DNA of 64,000 nt, taken from Clostridiales bacterium. Its GTDB lineage: Bacteria > Bacillota > DSM-16504 > Desulfitibacterales > JAICDB01. Location of the stretch: assembly GCA_020063565.1 (NCBI GenBank), contig JAICDB010000003.1:1-64000 (forward strand). The letters run 5' to 3'. Position 1 is the first letter of the stretch; every line of letters starts with the position of its first letter. The notes below the pieces were generated by a model that had not been told where the DNA came from, made no database searches, and was given only the letters and a program-made list of their open reading frames with translations. Made by a program: the position numbers and the translations under genes. Below, one piece after another: positions 52,820-62,263 of this stretch.

Positions 52820-53142
52820 CCTTTACCACCGGCTATAATGGCAATTAATGAATAACCTAACTGGGCGCCTAAAAATGCGCTAAAAAAATACAATAATTGT
52901 TTTATTACTATCCTCAACTCTCCTTCAAATAAACCGCTTTCAAGTATCTCAATGGTTGTAAAGGTTCCGCCTATAGCTGCTGCTATGGCCCAAATTTTTA
53001 TTTCATATGCTATTTTAAGCATAATCCTAATAGGCTGCCCACCTGTAATTACTGCCGCCAGTGAACCAATTAATGCTGCACCTAGTACAACCCCCAGAGA
53101 TGTACAAAATACCAGGAGAAACCTGGGAGCGAAACTATCCAA
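52816..53142 (-). CDS. ytrH: YtrH-family sporulation protein
   Basis: 108 residues, three hydrophobic segments, opening FAPRFLLVFCTSLGVVLGAALIGSL and with AAAIGGTFTTIEILESGLF in the middle, as in YtrH proteins needed for normal cortex formation. GGAGGGATATACTTGG precedes the ATG. Co-transcribed with the YtrI-like gene (4-base overlap). Confidence 0.85.
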   Translation of the reverse strand: MDSFAPRFLLVFCTSLGVVLGAALIGSLAAVITGGQPIRIMLKIAYEIKIWAIAAAIGGTFTTIEILESGLFEGELRIVIKQLLYFFSAFLGAQLGYSLIAIIAGGKG

Positions 53143-53372
53143 GTATATCCCTCCAAATTGAACCAGTGAATTCTGTTTCTAAAAAAATATATGGTAACGA
53201 ATCTCTTCTTATTACATGATTAAATAATTTTTACATGTTGGACAAATCGTAACAAATTTTACATATTAGACTTTTTGAAAAATCAATTTAAGGCTAAAAA
53301 ACCTGTAAATAATCATGTACACCGTGATTACTATGGGCATGTTTAAAATATTTAGTTAATAATTAGCTATAG

Positions 53373-53404
53373 AAAAGACCGATCAGGGCTGTGATCGGTC
53401 TTTT
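53373..53404. terminator. Terminator downstream of the pseudouridine synthase gene
   Basis: AAAAGACCGATCA with TGATCGGTCTTTT, a perfect 13-bp stem around a 6-base loop, ending within the stop region of the gene on the minus strand. Confidence 0.88.
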
Positions 53405-54311
53405 AGTATGACAATTTATCAATTAGCACTTTCATGTCTCGAGGAAGCCCGCTGGTTATACAAGTCTCCTTACCTGTTCTGGGGTTAAAAAATTTAACTG
53501 AACAAGAATGCAGCGCCTGCCTTTGTATTAATGTAGTATCCCCGCCGTACATGCTGTCACCAAGTAAGGGATGTCCCAAGTGAGCCATGTGTACCCTTAT
53601 CTGGTGGGTTCTTCCCGTTTTTAAACTTAAACTCAAGAGTGTTGCTCCTTGCAGAGCTTTTTCAACCTTGTAAGTGGTGACTGCCTCCTGTCCTTGCGGA
53701 TGAATCATTCTTTTCACACTATGCTCGGGGTCCTTTCCTATAGGAGCATCTATTATACCTTCTTTCTCAGCTACGCAACCTTCCACTACAGCCAGATAGC
53801 TGCGCTTAAGATCGCCAAATTTTAACTGTCTTGAAAGATGCTGGTGGGCAAAATGGTTGTTTGCAATAATTATTACACCTGACGTATCCTTATCTAAACG
53901 CTGGACAGGGCGAAAAACCCTCTCATAACCCTGGCGCTTCCAGTAGTAAACTACGGCATTTGCCAGAGTACCGTGAGGGTAGTTTTTTGTGGGATGTACA
54001 ACCAGCCCTGCAGGTTTATCGATGACCATCAGGTCTTCATTTTCGTACAAAATATTCAGAGGAATATTTTCCGGGCAGACGGTGGCTTCTTCAGGCAGAT
54101 CCATGATAACTTCCAAGACATCCCCTTGTTGTACTCTACTAATTAAATATGATGGTTTTCCGTTTAATAAAACATTTTCGGTTTTTTTCAATTTATGGAG
54201 TAGAGTGCGGGAAAATTTAAGTCTTCCTGCTAAGATTGCCTTTACCCGTTTTCCTTCCTCCTCCGAAGTGATAATGTATTTTAAGATGTTTTGTTTTTTT
54301 ATCTCATTCAT
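53403..54311 (-). CDS. RluA-family pseudouridine synthase (RluD-like)
   Basis: 302 residues. N-terminal S4-type RNA-binding part (KRVKAILAGRLKFSRTLLHKLKK, LLNGKPSYL) then the synthase domain with the catalytic Asp in QRLDKDTSGV and KTGRTHQIRVHMAHLGHPLLGDSMYGG. It converts uridines in rRNA or tRNA; the exact sites cannot be told from sequence. ATG start; single gene with the terminator at 53373. Confidence 0.93.
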   Translation of the reverse strand: MNEIKKQNILKYIITSEEEGKRVKAILAGRLKFSRTLLHKLKKTENVLLNGKPSYLISRVQQGDVLEVIMDLPEEATVCPENIPLNILYENEDLMVIDKPAGLVVHPTKNYPHGTLANAVVYYWKRQGYERVFRPVQRLDKDTSGVIIIANNHFAHQHLSRQLKFGDLKRSYLAVVEGCVAEKEGIIDAPIGKDPEHSVKRMIHPQGQEAVTTYKVEKALQGATLLSLSLKTGRTHQIRVHMAHLGHPLLGDSMYGGDTTLIQRQALHSCSVKFFNPRTGKETCITSGLPRDMKVLIDKLSY

Positions 54312-54352
54312 AAAACTTCACCATGTGAAATTCCTCAGTTCGTACGAGAGTA

Positions 54353-55318
54353 TTAATAAAGGTTATCTTGTACCAGTTCCTCATACTTTAAATTATTTTT
54401 CAACAATTCTTTTTTGTTTAACCAGTCAAGCACGTTATTAATGTCCTTTTCTTGAGGAAGCTGGGGCTTCGGATAGTGCTGAATACTATATATATCGACA
54501 ATAGGCTTCGGTATATTTATGTTTTCCACAAGAATTTCCCTAAATTCTTCAGGAGCAGCATTTATGTCATTTACTGCCTTTGCATAAGCCCTGTAAAAAC
54601 CCTTGATTGCTTCTTTTTTTGCTTCTAGCGCTTTTTCAGTCATTATTATTACGGCTTGGGAAAGATTTTTCTTTGTATCCTCGGCAATAATTTTAGCCCC
54701 TTTAAATTCTGCAAATGTAACGAGAGGGTCCGGAAGAGTTGCAGTGTCAATTTTGTTGTTTAAAAGCATTTCCAAACGGACAGGTATTTTTGCCACGGCG
54801 GTTTTATTTACCTGAGATGGCTCAATATCTGCTTCTTTGAGTAGGCCGTCGGTTACGTATTCAATAATTGAATTATTGGAGATAGCAATACTTTTTCCTT
54901 TTAGATCACTTATTGTTTCTATATTGCTTTCTGGAGCTGCAACAATAGCAAAACGGCCTTCTTGAGGAGAAGCACCCAGTGTGATAGAGGTTATTCTAGT
55001 ATCGAATCCTGAATCTCTAAGCAAAGTAGCTACTATGATATCTGTTACCATTCCGTCCAATTGACCGGACTGCATGGCGCTTTCACTTTCTACCGCACTT
55101 TGAAAAGGTACTAACTCAACTTCGAGATTTTCTTCGGCGAAATAGCCGCTTTTGTCTGCTACGACTATCGGCAGGATGTCTTCGATAGGGAGCGCTCCTA
55201 TTTTCAATTTTTGGGTTTCGGGTTCTTGCGCAGTATTTTTTTCGTTACTACAGCCAGCTATTAACAATACTGCAATAATAAGTATGACTAGAAGTTTTAA
55301 ATTTGAGTTAACTTTCAA
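54353..55318 (-). CDS. NitT/TauT-type ABC transporter binding lipoprotein
   Basis: 321 residues. Lipobox LIAGC (Cys23 region), then a periplasmic binding-protein fold of the SsuA/THI5-like group with LKIGALPIEDILPIVVADKSGYFAEENLEVELVPF and SGQLDGMVTDIIVATLL. It delivers a small solute to the permease and ATPase encoded at 56374-57881. The gene is separated from those by menA on the opposite strand, but shares their TetR-type operator (55339). GGAGG lies before the ATG. Confidence 0.88.
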   Translation of the reverse strand: MKVNSNLKLLVILIIAVLLIAGCSNEKNTAQEPETQKLKIGALPIEDILPIVVADKSGYFAEENLEVELVPFQSAVESESAMQSGQLDGMVTDIIVATLLRDSGFDTRITSITLGASPQEGRFAIVAAPESNIETISDLKGKSIAISNNSIIEYVTDGLLKEADIEPSQVNKTAVAKIPVRLEMLLNNKIDTATLPDPLVTFAEFKGAKIIAEDTKKNLSQAVIIMTEKALEAKKEAIKGFYRAYAKAVNDINAAPEEFREILVENINIPKPIVDIYSIQHYPKPQLPQEKDINNVLDWLNKKELLKNNLKYEELVQDNLY

Positions 55319-55338
55319 GGTTGTTACCTCCTAACATG

Positions 55339-55358
55339 AAATGAATCTAAGTTCAGTT
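55339..55358. promoter_or_regulatory. TetR-type operator, second copy, between SBP and menA
   Basis: AAATGAATCTAAGTTCAGTT, 17 of 20 bases identical to the palindrome at 58544-58563. Core TGAA-N6-TTCA. It lies 20 bases upstream of the binding-protein gene and about 90 bases upstream of menA. Confidence 0.7.
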
Positions 55359-55446
55359 CTTGATCTTAATCTTATATGCTTGTCTTCAGGAAGTCAATAC
55401 CTTAAAATAGAGTAGAAAAAAATTTCTTAATGGAGAAGTGAGAAAT

Positions 55447-56364
55447 ATGACTGTTATTAATCAACATGAAAAAATGAGTATATTTAAAATTTGGATGCTG
55501 GCAGCGAGGCCGAAAACACTTCCTGCTGCTGCCATGCCTGTCATTGTTGGTACCGGTATTGCATTTGGTGATCGTGCCTTTAGCCTCGGGCCGGCTTTAG
55601 CAGCATTAGTGGGTGCATTATTAATTCAGATAGGTACAAATCTTGCCAACGATGTTTTTGATTTTAAAAAAGGTACTGATACTAAGGAAAGGACCGGTCC
55701 TGTCCGGGTTACCCAGGCCGGACTTCTAACACCGGGTCAGGTTATGACAGGTATGTGGGTTGTTTTCGGTTTAGCCGTTTTAGTGGGTCTGTATTTAATA
55801 GCAGTTGGCGGGTGGCCGATTTTGCTGATTGGGTTACTTTCTATTCTTTCAGGAATTGCCTATACCGGCGGTCCTTACCCACTTGGATATAATGGTTTGG
55901 GTGACGTTTTTGTCTTTATTTTTTTTGGACCGGTTGCAGTTTGCGGCACCTATTATGTCCAGGCTGGTACGGTTAATCCTGCCGGTTACTGGGCTGCTCT
56001 ACCGGTGGGATTTTTGGTTACGGCAATTCTCGTAGTGAATAATTTACGGGACATTGAAACTGATAGAAAGGCCGGCAAAAAAACATTAGCTGTTCGTTTG
56101 GGTGTAAGAAGCACTCAGATGGAATATTTGTTGCTTTTGGCGATGGCTTATGCGGCGCCTCTTGTAATGTGGTTGGCAGGCATTGCCGCATTGAGGATAA
56201 TGATAGTTTGGTTTTCTTTGCCGTTGGCTGTCCCCTTGATTAAGGATATCTTCACCAAAAAGGGCTCTCCTCTTAATGAAACATTGGCAGGGACAGCTCG
56301 TTTGGGATTTATTTATGGCTTACTTTTTTCATTGGGCTATATTATTGATAAGATTAATTATTAA
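55447..56364 (+). CDS. menA: 1,4-dihydroxy-2-naphthoate polyprenyltransferase
   Basis: About 305 residues from ATG 55447 (a GTG at 55438 touches the ribosome site GGAGAAG). UbiA-type prenyltransferase with eight or nine helices and the two Asp-rich motifs [11 protein letters not shown] (NDxxDxxxD) and [17 protein letters not shown]. The [18 protein letters not shown] stretch is typical of MenA. It attaches the isoprenoid chain in menaquinone synthesis. It sits inside an ABC transporter locus on the opposite strand. No other men genes are in the window. Confidence 0.92.
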   Translation: MTVINQHEKMSIFKIWMLAARPKTLPAAAMPVIVGTGIAFGDRAFSLGPALAALVGALLIQIGTNLANDVFDFKKGTDTKERTGPVRVTQAGLLTPGQVMTGMWVVFGLAVLVGLYLIAVGGWPILLIGLLSILSGIAYTGGPYPLGYNGLGDVFVFIFFGPVAVCGTYYVQAGTVNPAGYWAALPVGFLVTAILVVNNLRDIETDRKAGKKTLAVRLGVRSTQMEYLLLLAMAYAAPLVMWLAGIAALRIMIVWFSLPLAVPLIKDIFTKKGSPLNETLAGTARLGFIYGLLFSLGYIIDKINY

Positions 56365-56373
56365 AAAGCTTTA

Positions 56374-57129
56374 TTAAAGGTTAATCCAGGAGCACAGAAT
56401 TTTTTCTGCCCCGTCGAGGGCAAGATAGAGTAAATAACCCATAGCTCCCATGGCAATAATACCCGCAAACATTTCCTCGTAGGCCATGCGACTGAGAGCG
56501 TCCATGATAAAATACCCTATTCCTCTTTGAGTTGCATAGGTTTCTGCCAGGAAGAGCACTGCCAATGCAGTGCCAAGCCCCAATCTTAAAGATGTAAGGA
56601 TTGCCGGTAAACACCCGGGCAAAAAGACATGGCGATAAAGTTCTCCGGACCTGGCTCCTAATGATTTAACAGATAGGATATATTCTTTTTTAAGGTTTTT
56701 GGCTGCATCACGGGTTGTGACTAGGATTTGATAAAAAACAATGAGAGTAATTAAAACTATTTTTGAGAGATTGCCTATTCCCAGTAAGATCAGTAGTATT
56801 GGCATAAAAACTACCTTGGGAATCGGGTAAGTCAGATAGATTACCGGAGCAATATGTTTATCTACCTGGGGATTTTTTCCCAAAAAAAGTCCTGCAGGCA
56901 CTCCGATTAGCATTGCCAGTAAAAGACTGATTAGGACCCTGAAAAGGCTGACCCCGATATGTGTCAATAAGCCTCCCTGAAGGCTTGCCAGGAAACTTTT
57001 AAATGCATGGAGGGGAGAAGGTAATGCATTGGTATTTAAAAGCGCTGATAAACTCCACCAGATAAGCACAAGGAGGATGATGGCTAATAGATAATACATT
57101 TTTTTAAAACCGGTCATTAGTAATTGCAT
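56374..57129 (-). CDS. NitT/TauT-type ABC permease
   Basis: 251 residues with about six transmembrane helices and the EAA loop AKNLKKEYILSVKSLGARSGELYRHVFLPGCLP. ATG 57129 behind AAGGAGGG overlaps the ATPase end by 13 bases; a second ATG at 57117 also overlaps. It pairs with the ATPase gene upstream in the same operon and with the binding protein across menA. Substrate unknown; the family carries nitrate, sulfonates, thiamine precursors and other small solutes. Confidence 0.9.
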   Translation of the reverse strand: MQLLMTGFKKMYYLLAIILLVLIWWSLSALLNTNALPSPLHAFKSFLASLQGGLLTHIGVSLFRVLISLLLAMLIGVPAGLFLGKNPQVDKHIAPVIYLTYPIPKVVFMPILLILLGIGNLSKIVLITLIVFYQILVTTRDAAKNLKKEYILSVKSLGARSGELYRHVFLPGCLPAILTSLRLGLGTALAVLFLAETYATQRGIGYFIMDALSRMAYEEMFAGIIAMGAMGYLLYLALDGAEKILCSWINL

Positions 57130-57881
57130 TTAATTTCCCTCCTTTGAAAGAAAGAGCGCAGGTAGTTACACATTTCTAGGAACCCCATTTTTCCCCTTAG
57201 ATCATAATCTCCTGCAATTTCGTTATTTACCTCTTGGATAATAGTGCCCGGGCAGGGCGACATAATAAAAATCTTTTGCCCTAAAAATACTGCTTCTTCT
57301 ATATTGTGGGTTATGAGCAGGATAGTGAGATTAGTTTCCTTCCAAATTTGCAGCAGTAAATTCTGCATTTCCTCTCTAGTTAAAGCATCAAGAGAAGAAA
57401 AGGGTTCATCCATTAGCAGTAGTTTAGGTTCTAATACTAAGGACCGGGCTATTGCTACCCTTTGCCGCTGACCACCGCTTAATTGGGTTGGATATCTTTT
57501 GGCAAGGGTGAGGAGCCCTAATCTTTTCAATATTTTTTCTGTTTTGGTAATGATATCTTTTTTGGGTACTTTTCTGATTTGCAGTCCCAGGCAGACGTTA
57601 TCCCAAACAGTTTTCCATGGTAGTAAGCCGTAGTCCTGTAAGATGAGAGCAGTTTCTCTGGTACGGTGGGGGGGATTTTTATCTATTAAAACCTGACCAC
57701 GGTAATCTAAGTTTAGTCCGCTCAAAACATTTAAAAGTGTGCTTTTGCCGCAGCCTGAGGGCCCGATAATAACTCCTATTTTACCTTGTGCCAGAGCTAA
57801 ATTAACTGATTGTAATACAGTTATCTTGTGCTTTTTTTGAATAAAATCAACCTGGAGAGATTTAATACTTACATAACTCAT
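57117..57881 (-). CDS. NitT/TauT-type ABC ATPase
   Basis: 254 residues: Walker A GPSGCGKST, Q-loop ALILQDYGLLPWKTV, signature LSGGQRQRVAIARS, Walker B LLLMDEPFSSLDA and H-loop THNIEEA. It lies between the permease gene and the TetR gene in one minus-strand operon. Confidence 0.95.
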   Translation of the reverse strand: MSYVSIKSLQVDFIQKKHKITVLQSVNLALAQGKIGVIIGPSGCGKSTLLNVLSGLNLDYRGQVLIDKNPPHRTRETALILQDYGLLPWKTVWDNVCLGLQIRKVPKKDIITKTEKILKRLGLLTLAKRYPTQLSGGQRQRVAIARSLVLEPKLLLMDEPFSSLDALTREEMQNLLLQIWKETNLTILLITHNIEEAVFLGQKIFIMSPCPGTIIQEVNNEIAGDYDLRGKMGFLEMCNYLRSFFQRREIKCNY

Positions 57882-57911
57882 TTTAGATCAGCCCTTATAA
57901 AGAGTATCCAT

Positions 57912-58523
57912 TTAGACATTCTTTCCTAATCCTCTTAAGTTATATTTCATGAGGGTTTTGAAAGCGCTCTGTAGATCTTGAGGTTCTCCTTCCTTAAGCC
58001 AACTGATCAGGACCTGGCGAAATGTGCCTACAAAAGCGGTAGCGCTGACCAGGGTATCCTGTTCAGGGAGGAGACCCTGAGTTTTTAAATCGTCAAGGTC
58101 TTTTTTTGTAAGCTTAATAAGTTCCTTTTCTATTTCAGCAAGTTTTTTGTTGAAAGCATTATTTATTCCCGGCAATTTAACCAGTAGTATTTTTGCGAGA
58201 TTTTCTTCTTTTATAAATAGCTTAAGACATGCTTCCATGGATGCTTGCAGCTTGTCAAAGACACAATCATACTTGGACCTTTCCGATTTGATTACTGCGA
58301 GTAATTCTTGATACATTTCTTCGACTATTGAATCGATAAGAGCTTCCTTGTTTGAGAAATAAAGATAAAAAGTTCCGGTGGCAATACCTGCTTTTTTGGC
58401 AATTGCTTTAATTGATATTTCCCCGTAACTTTTTTCTGCCAGGATATCCTTGGCGGCCTTAATTATTTTCTCTTTTTTATTTTGCAATTTTTCCCTTACT
58501 TTTTGTGTTTTTTTATATACCAT
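57912..58523 (-). CDS. TetR-family regulator of the ABC transporter locus
   Basis: 203 residues. HTH AAKDILAEKSYGEISIKAIAKKAGIATGTFYLYFSNKEALID, canonical TetR. A perfect palindrome (58544) lies just upstream of its start and a close copy lies before the binding-protein gene, so it probably represses its own operon and the binding-protein gene. GGAGGCAGG precedes the ATG. Confidence 0.92.
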   Translation of the reverse strand: MVYKKTQKVREKLQNKKEKIIKAAKDILAEKSYGEISIKAIAKKAGIATGTFYLYFSNKEALIDSIVEEMYQELLAVIKSERSKYDCVFDKLQASMEACLKLFIKEENLAKILLVKLPGINNAFNKKLAEIEKELIKLTKKDLDDLKTQGLLPEQDTLVSATAFVGTFRQVLISWLKEGEPQDLQSAFKTLMKYNLRGLGKNV

Positions 58524-58543
58524 TCCTGCCTCCTGAAAAATTC

Positions 58544-58563
58544 AAATGAATCAATGTTCATTT
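58544..58563. promoter_or_regulatory. TetR-type operator, first copy, upstream of tetR
   Basis: AAATGAA-TCAATG-TTCATTT, a perfect palindrome with a 6-base centre. Also 60 bases upstream of the dnaE promoter on the other strand. Confidence 0.8.
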
Positions 58564-58620
58564 TATGGTCAAAATTTTACGCTACCACAGTGGTGAAGTC
58601 AACACTGTTTTCGGGTTTTC

Positions 58621-58649
58621 TTGCCTTTAGATTATGGTAAAATGATAAT
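58621..58649 (+). promoter_or_regulatory. Probable dnaE promoter
   Basis: TTGCCT (58621-58626), a 17-base spacer and GATAAT (58644-58649), 31 bases upstream of the dnaE ATG. Confidence 0.45.
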
Positions 58650-58679
58650 AGTAAAAGTTAGCGTACTACTTATGAAAGG

Positions 58680-61600
58680 ATGTCAAAGGAGATGGGAGTA
58701 AATATTACTGAAAATGGTTTTGTTCATCTCCATGTACATAGCGAATACAGCTTACTTGACGGTTACGCCAAAATTACACTGGCTGTTAAAGAGGCAAAAG
58801 AAAAGGGAATGCCTGCCTTAAGTATAACAGATCATGGTGTAATGTATGGAACAATAGATTTTTATAAGGAATGTAAAAAGAACGAAATAAAGCCCATTAT
58901 CGGCTGTGAGGTATACGTTGCCAGGAGGAGCCGCTTCCATAAGGAAGGGAAGCGGGATGATAATTCGTTTCACCTCGTACTCCTTGCAGAAAATAATCAA
59001 GGTTATAAAAATCTTTTAAAATTGGTGAGTGCAGGCTTTACAGAAGGCTTTTACTATAAACCGCGGGTAGATTTAGAACTTTTAGAAAAACACAGTGAGG
59101 GATTAATTGCTTTAAGCGCCTGCCTGGCAGGTGAAATTCCCCAGTTGATAATCCAGGAAAGATTGGAGGAGGCTTACCAAAAGGCTTCTCAGTATAAGGA
59201 TATTTTTGGAGAGAATAATTTTTACTTGGAATTGCAGGACCATGGGTTAAGCGAACAGAGAAAAGTTAACAGGGTTTTGGTTGAAATGTCTAAGAAGTTA
59301 GGCATACCACTTGTTGCTACAAATGACGTTCATTACACAAAAAAAGAGGACGCCAAAATACATGATGTGCTCCTTTGTATCCAAACAGGTAAAACACTGC
59401 AGGATGAAGAACGCATGAAATTTGCAACTAGCGAGTTTTACCTCAAGTCAGCAGATGAAATGAGGCTTCTTTTTGGTGAAATACCTGACGCATTAACCAA
59501 TACGGTCAAAATTGCGGAGCGCTGCAACGTAGAATTTGACTTTGGAGAGCTTCACCTTCCGGATTACCAAGTGCCTGAAGGATATGATAAGCAATCATAT
59601 TTGGAAAAATTATGCCATGATGGTTTGAAAAAGAGATATTCCAAAATAACTCCCGAGATAAAAGAGAGATTGCAGCATGAATTAAGAATAATAAAACAGA
59701 TGGGTTATCCCGGCTACTTTCTAATAGTTTGGGATTTAGTGAATTTTGCCCGCAAAAAGGGTATTTTAGTTGGTCCGGGAAGGGGTTCGGCTGCAGGTAG
59801 TTTGGTGGCCTATGTACTGGGAATTACGAATATTGATCCCTTGAAGTATGACCTTCTCTTTGAAAGGTTCTTGAATCCTGAAAGGGTTACAATGCCGGAT
59901 ATTGATATAGACTTCTGTTTTGAGAGAAGGGGAGAAGTAATTGAGTATCTTTCTAAGAAATATGGCTCTGACAGAGTATCACAGATAATAACCTTTGGTA
60001 CAATGGCAGCTAAGGCTGCTGTGCGAGATGTAGGAAGGGTATTGGGAATCCCCCTTGGTGAAGTGGATAAAGTGGCAAAACTGATACCTAACGAACTTGG
60101 AATAACCATTTCCCGGGCGTTAGAAATGAGTATAGAGTTAAAGGAGCTCTATGAAAGTGATTATAGAATAAAAGAACTCCTTGATATGGCTCGTTCTCTG
60201 GAAGGAACTCCTCGGCATGCATCAACCCATGCGGCAGGTGTAGTGATTGCAAAGGAAGAGTTGACAAATTACTTGCCTTTGCAGAAAGCTTCCGATGGCC
60301 CAATCACTACCCAATTTCCAATGACAACTGTAGAAGAGATTGGGCTTTTGAAAATGGATATCTTGGGTTTAAGAACTTTAACTGTCATTGGCTATGTTTT
60401 TGATTTAATACGCAAAAATTGGGGTGTTGATTTAAATATAGATGATATACCTCTCGATGATCCCAAAACCTTTGCACTGCTTGCTTCCGGAAATTCAATG
60501 GGAGTTTTTCAGCTGGAATCCGAAGGAATGAGAAACATCTTAAAAAACTTAAAGGCTGAAAAATTTGAAGATATTATAGCCATGGTTGCTCTCTACAGGC
60601 CGGGACCCCTTGGGAGCGGTATGGTTGATGATTTTATTCAGCGAAAACATGGTAAAAAGAAAATTTCTTACCTGCATCCTGCCCTTGAACCAATTCTTGC
60701 TGATACTTACGGTGTTATTCTTTACCAGGAGCAGGTTATGAAGATCGCAAGTGAACTATCAGGTTTTACCCTGGGAGAAGCAGATTTGTTAAGAAGGGCG
60801 ATGGGTAAGAAAAAGCCTGAGATAATTGCTGGAATGAGAAAGCAGTTTATCAACGGGGCAGTAGAAAATAATGTAGATGCTGAAGTTGCTGGAAAGATAT
60901 TTGACCTTATGGAATATTTTGCAGGCTATGGATTTAATAAGAGCCACTCTGCCGCTTACGCACTGGTTGCATATCTAACTGCCTACTTAAAAGCCCATTA
61001 TCCTGTGGAATTTATGGCTGCATTACTGACAAGTATAATGAATAATCCCGATAAGGTTCCTGTCTATATTGAAGAATGTAAACGCATGGGCATAGAAATA
61101 CTTCCGCCTGATGTTAATGAGAGTAATGTTGATTTTACAGTATGGAAGGATAAGATACGTTTTGGGCTTGCGGCAGTTAAAAATGTTGGCACAGGTGCAA
61201 TAAAAACAATCATATCAGCGCGTCAAGAAAAGGGCAAATTTACTTCCTTGGAGGATTTTTGTGAAAAAGTTGATCTTTCCGTGGTAAACAAAAGAGTTAT
61301 GGAAAGTTTAATTAAGTGTGGTGCTTTTAATTCCCTAGGAATTAGACGGTCTCAAGCCATGATTATTTTGGACACTGTCCTGGAATTGGGGCAGCGCCGC
61401 CAGGCAGAACTCAAACAAGGTCAGATGTCTCTCTTCGATATGATTGGAAATAGGGAGGATATGGGATGGTATATAGAAATACCTGATATAGAAGAATATT
61501 CCAGTTCGCAGATTTTGGCCATGGAGAAGGAAACTCTGGGATTTTATATCAGCGGCCATCCAATAACTTCCTATGAGGCTAATCTCAGGTCACAGGTATC

Positions 61601-62123
61601 TCATAATCTTGAAGAAATTACCCCTGAAATTGACGGGAGGATTGTAACTGTTGGCGGTGTAATAAATAGGCTCAGAAGGAGCGTTACCAAAAAAGGGGAA
61701 GCAATGGCTTATATGACAATTGAAGATTTGACAGGGTCTATGGATATTTTAGTGTTTCCCAGAGTATACAGTCAGTATGTTCACCTTTTAAAAGAAGATA
61801 GTGTAGTTTTGTTAAAAGGCAGGGTAAGTTACCGGGATGAAGAACTGAAAATATTTGCTGAAAAAATTAAATTGTTGGATGAAGATGACGGTAGAAAAGT
61901 AGTAATTGTTGTTTCAGATTCCTGCGATTCTGATCAGCTTGCAGGCATAAAAAAGGCAGTGTCTGAGTTTCCCGGCTCTGTTCCGGTTTATATTCAATTT
62001 CCAAAACTAAAAAAGGCTGTGGTGGTCAATAAAAAGTTTTGGGTGGATATTTCAGGTGATATATTGTCCAGTTTGGAAAAATTACAGGGAGTGAAAAAAG
62101 TCAGTATTATTTCAGGCGCTTAA
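58680..62123 (+). CDS. dnaE: DNA polymerase III alpha subunit (DnaE)
   Basis: 1147 residues. N-terminal PHP domain FVHLHVHSEYSLLDG, palm with the catalytic PDIDIDFCFERRGEVIEY, thumb and fingers with GRGSAAGSLVAYVLGIT and RHASTHAAGVVI, then HhH and an OB-fold near IVTVGGVINRLRRSVTKKGEAMAYMTIED. This is the DnaE1/DnaE3-type replicative or lesion-tolerant polymerase, not PolC. The exact start is uncertain: ATG 58680 or 58692, both close to AAAGGA-type sites. Length is normal. Confidence 0.95.
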   Translation: MSKEMGVNITENGFVHLHVHSEYSLLDGYAKITLAVKEAKEKGMPALSITDHGVMYGTIDFYKECKKNEIKPIIGCEVYVARRSRFHKEGKRDDNSFHLVLLAENNQGYKNLLKLVSAGFTEGFYYKPRVDLELLEKHSEGLIALSACLAGEIPQLIIQERLEEAYQKASQYKDIFGENNFYLELQDHGLSEQRKVNRVLVEMSKKLGIPLVATNDVHYTKKEDAKIHDVLLCIQTGKTLQDEERMKFATSEFYLKSADEMRLLFGEIPDALTNTVKIAERCNVEFDFGELHLPDYQVPEGYDKQSYLEKLCHDGLKKRYSKITPEIKERLQHELRIIKQMGYPGYFLIVWDLVNFARKKGILVGPGRGSAAGSLVAYVLGITNIDPLKYDLLFERFLNPERVTMPDIDIDFCFERRGEVIEYLSKKYGSDRVSQIITFGTMAAKAAVRDVGRVLGIPLGEVDKVAKLIPNELGITISRALEMSIELKELYESDYRIKELLDMARSLEGTPRHASTHAAGVVIAKEELTNYLPLQKASDGPITTQFPMTTVEEIGLLKMDILGLRTLTVIGYVFDLIRKNWGVDLNIDDIPLDDPKTFALLASGNSMGVFQLESEGMRNILKNLKAEKFEDIIAMVALYRPGPLGSGMVDDFIQRKHGKKKISYLHPALEPILADTYGVILYQEQVMKIASELSGFTLGEADLLRRAMGKKKPEIIAGMRKQFINGAVENNVDAEVAGKIFDLMEYFAGYGFNKSHSAAYALVAYLTAYLKAHYPVEFMAALLTSIMNNPDKVPVYIEECKRMGIEILPPDVNESNVDFTVWKDKIRFGLAAVKNVGTGAIKTIISARQEKGKFTSLEDFCEKVDLSVVNKRVMESLIKCGAFNSLGIRRSQAMIILDTVLELGQRRQAELKQGQMSLFDMIGNREDMGWYIEIPDIEEYSSSQILAMEKETLGFYISGHPITSYEANLRSQVSHNLEEITPEIDGRIVTVGGVINRLRRSVTKKGEAMAYMTIEDLTGSMDILVFPRVYSQYVHLLKEDSVVLLKGRVSYRDEELKIFAEKIKLLDEDDGRKVVIVVSDSCDSDQLAGIKKAVSEFPGSVPVYIQFPKLKKAVVVNKKFWVDISGDILSSLEKLQGVKKVSIISGA

Positions 62124-62263
62124 AAGATTCAATAGATGAGTTTGAAAAAGATTTTAAATAATTTTTATAAAAATAGGGGCAATGATTGTTTCTATGCTTT
62201 TTTTATGGATAAAAAAAATTACCGGGAAAATACTAAATTAAAAGAGATAAAGGAGGTGACACT

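Noticed and set aside
53989-54441. 150-codon plus-strand frame
   Set aside because: Antisense to the pseudouridine synthase and the end of the binding protein; no ribosome site.
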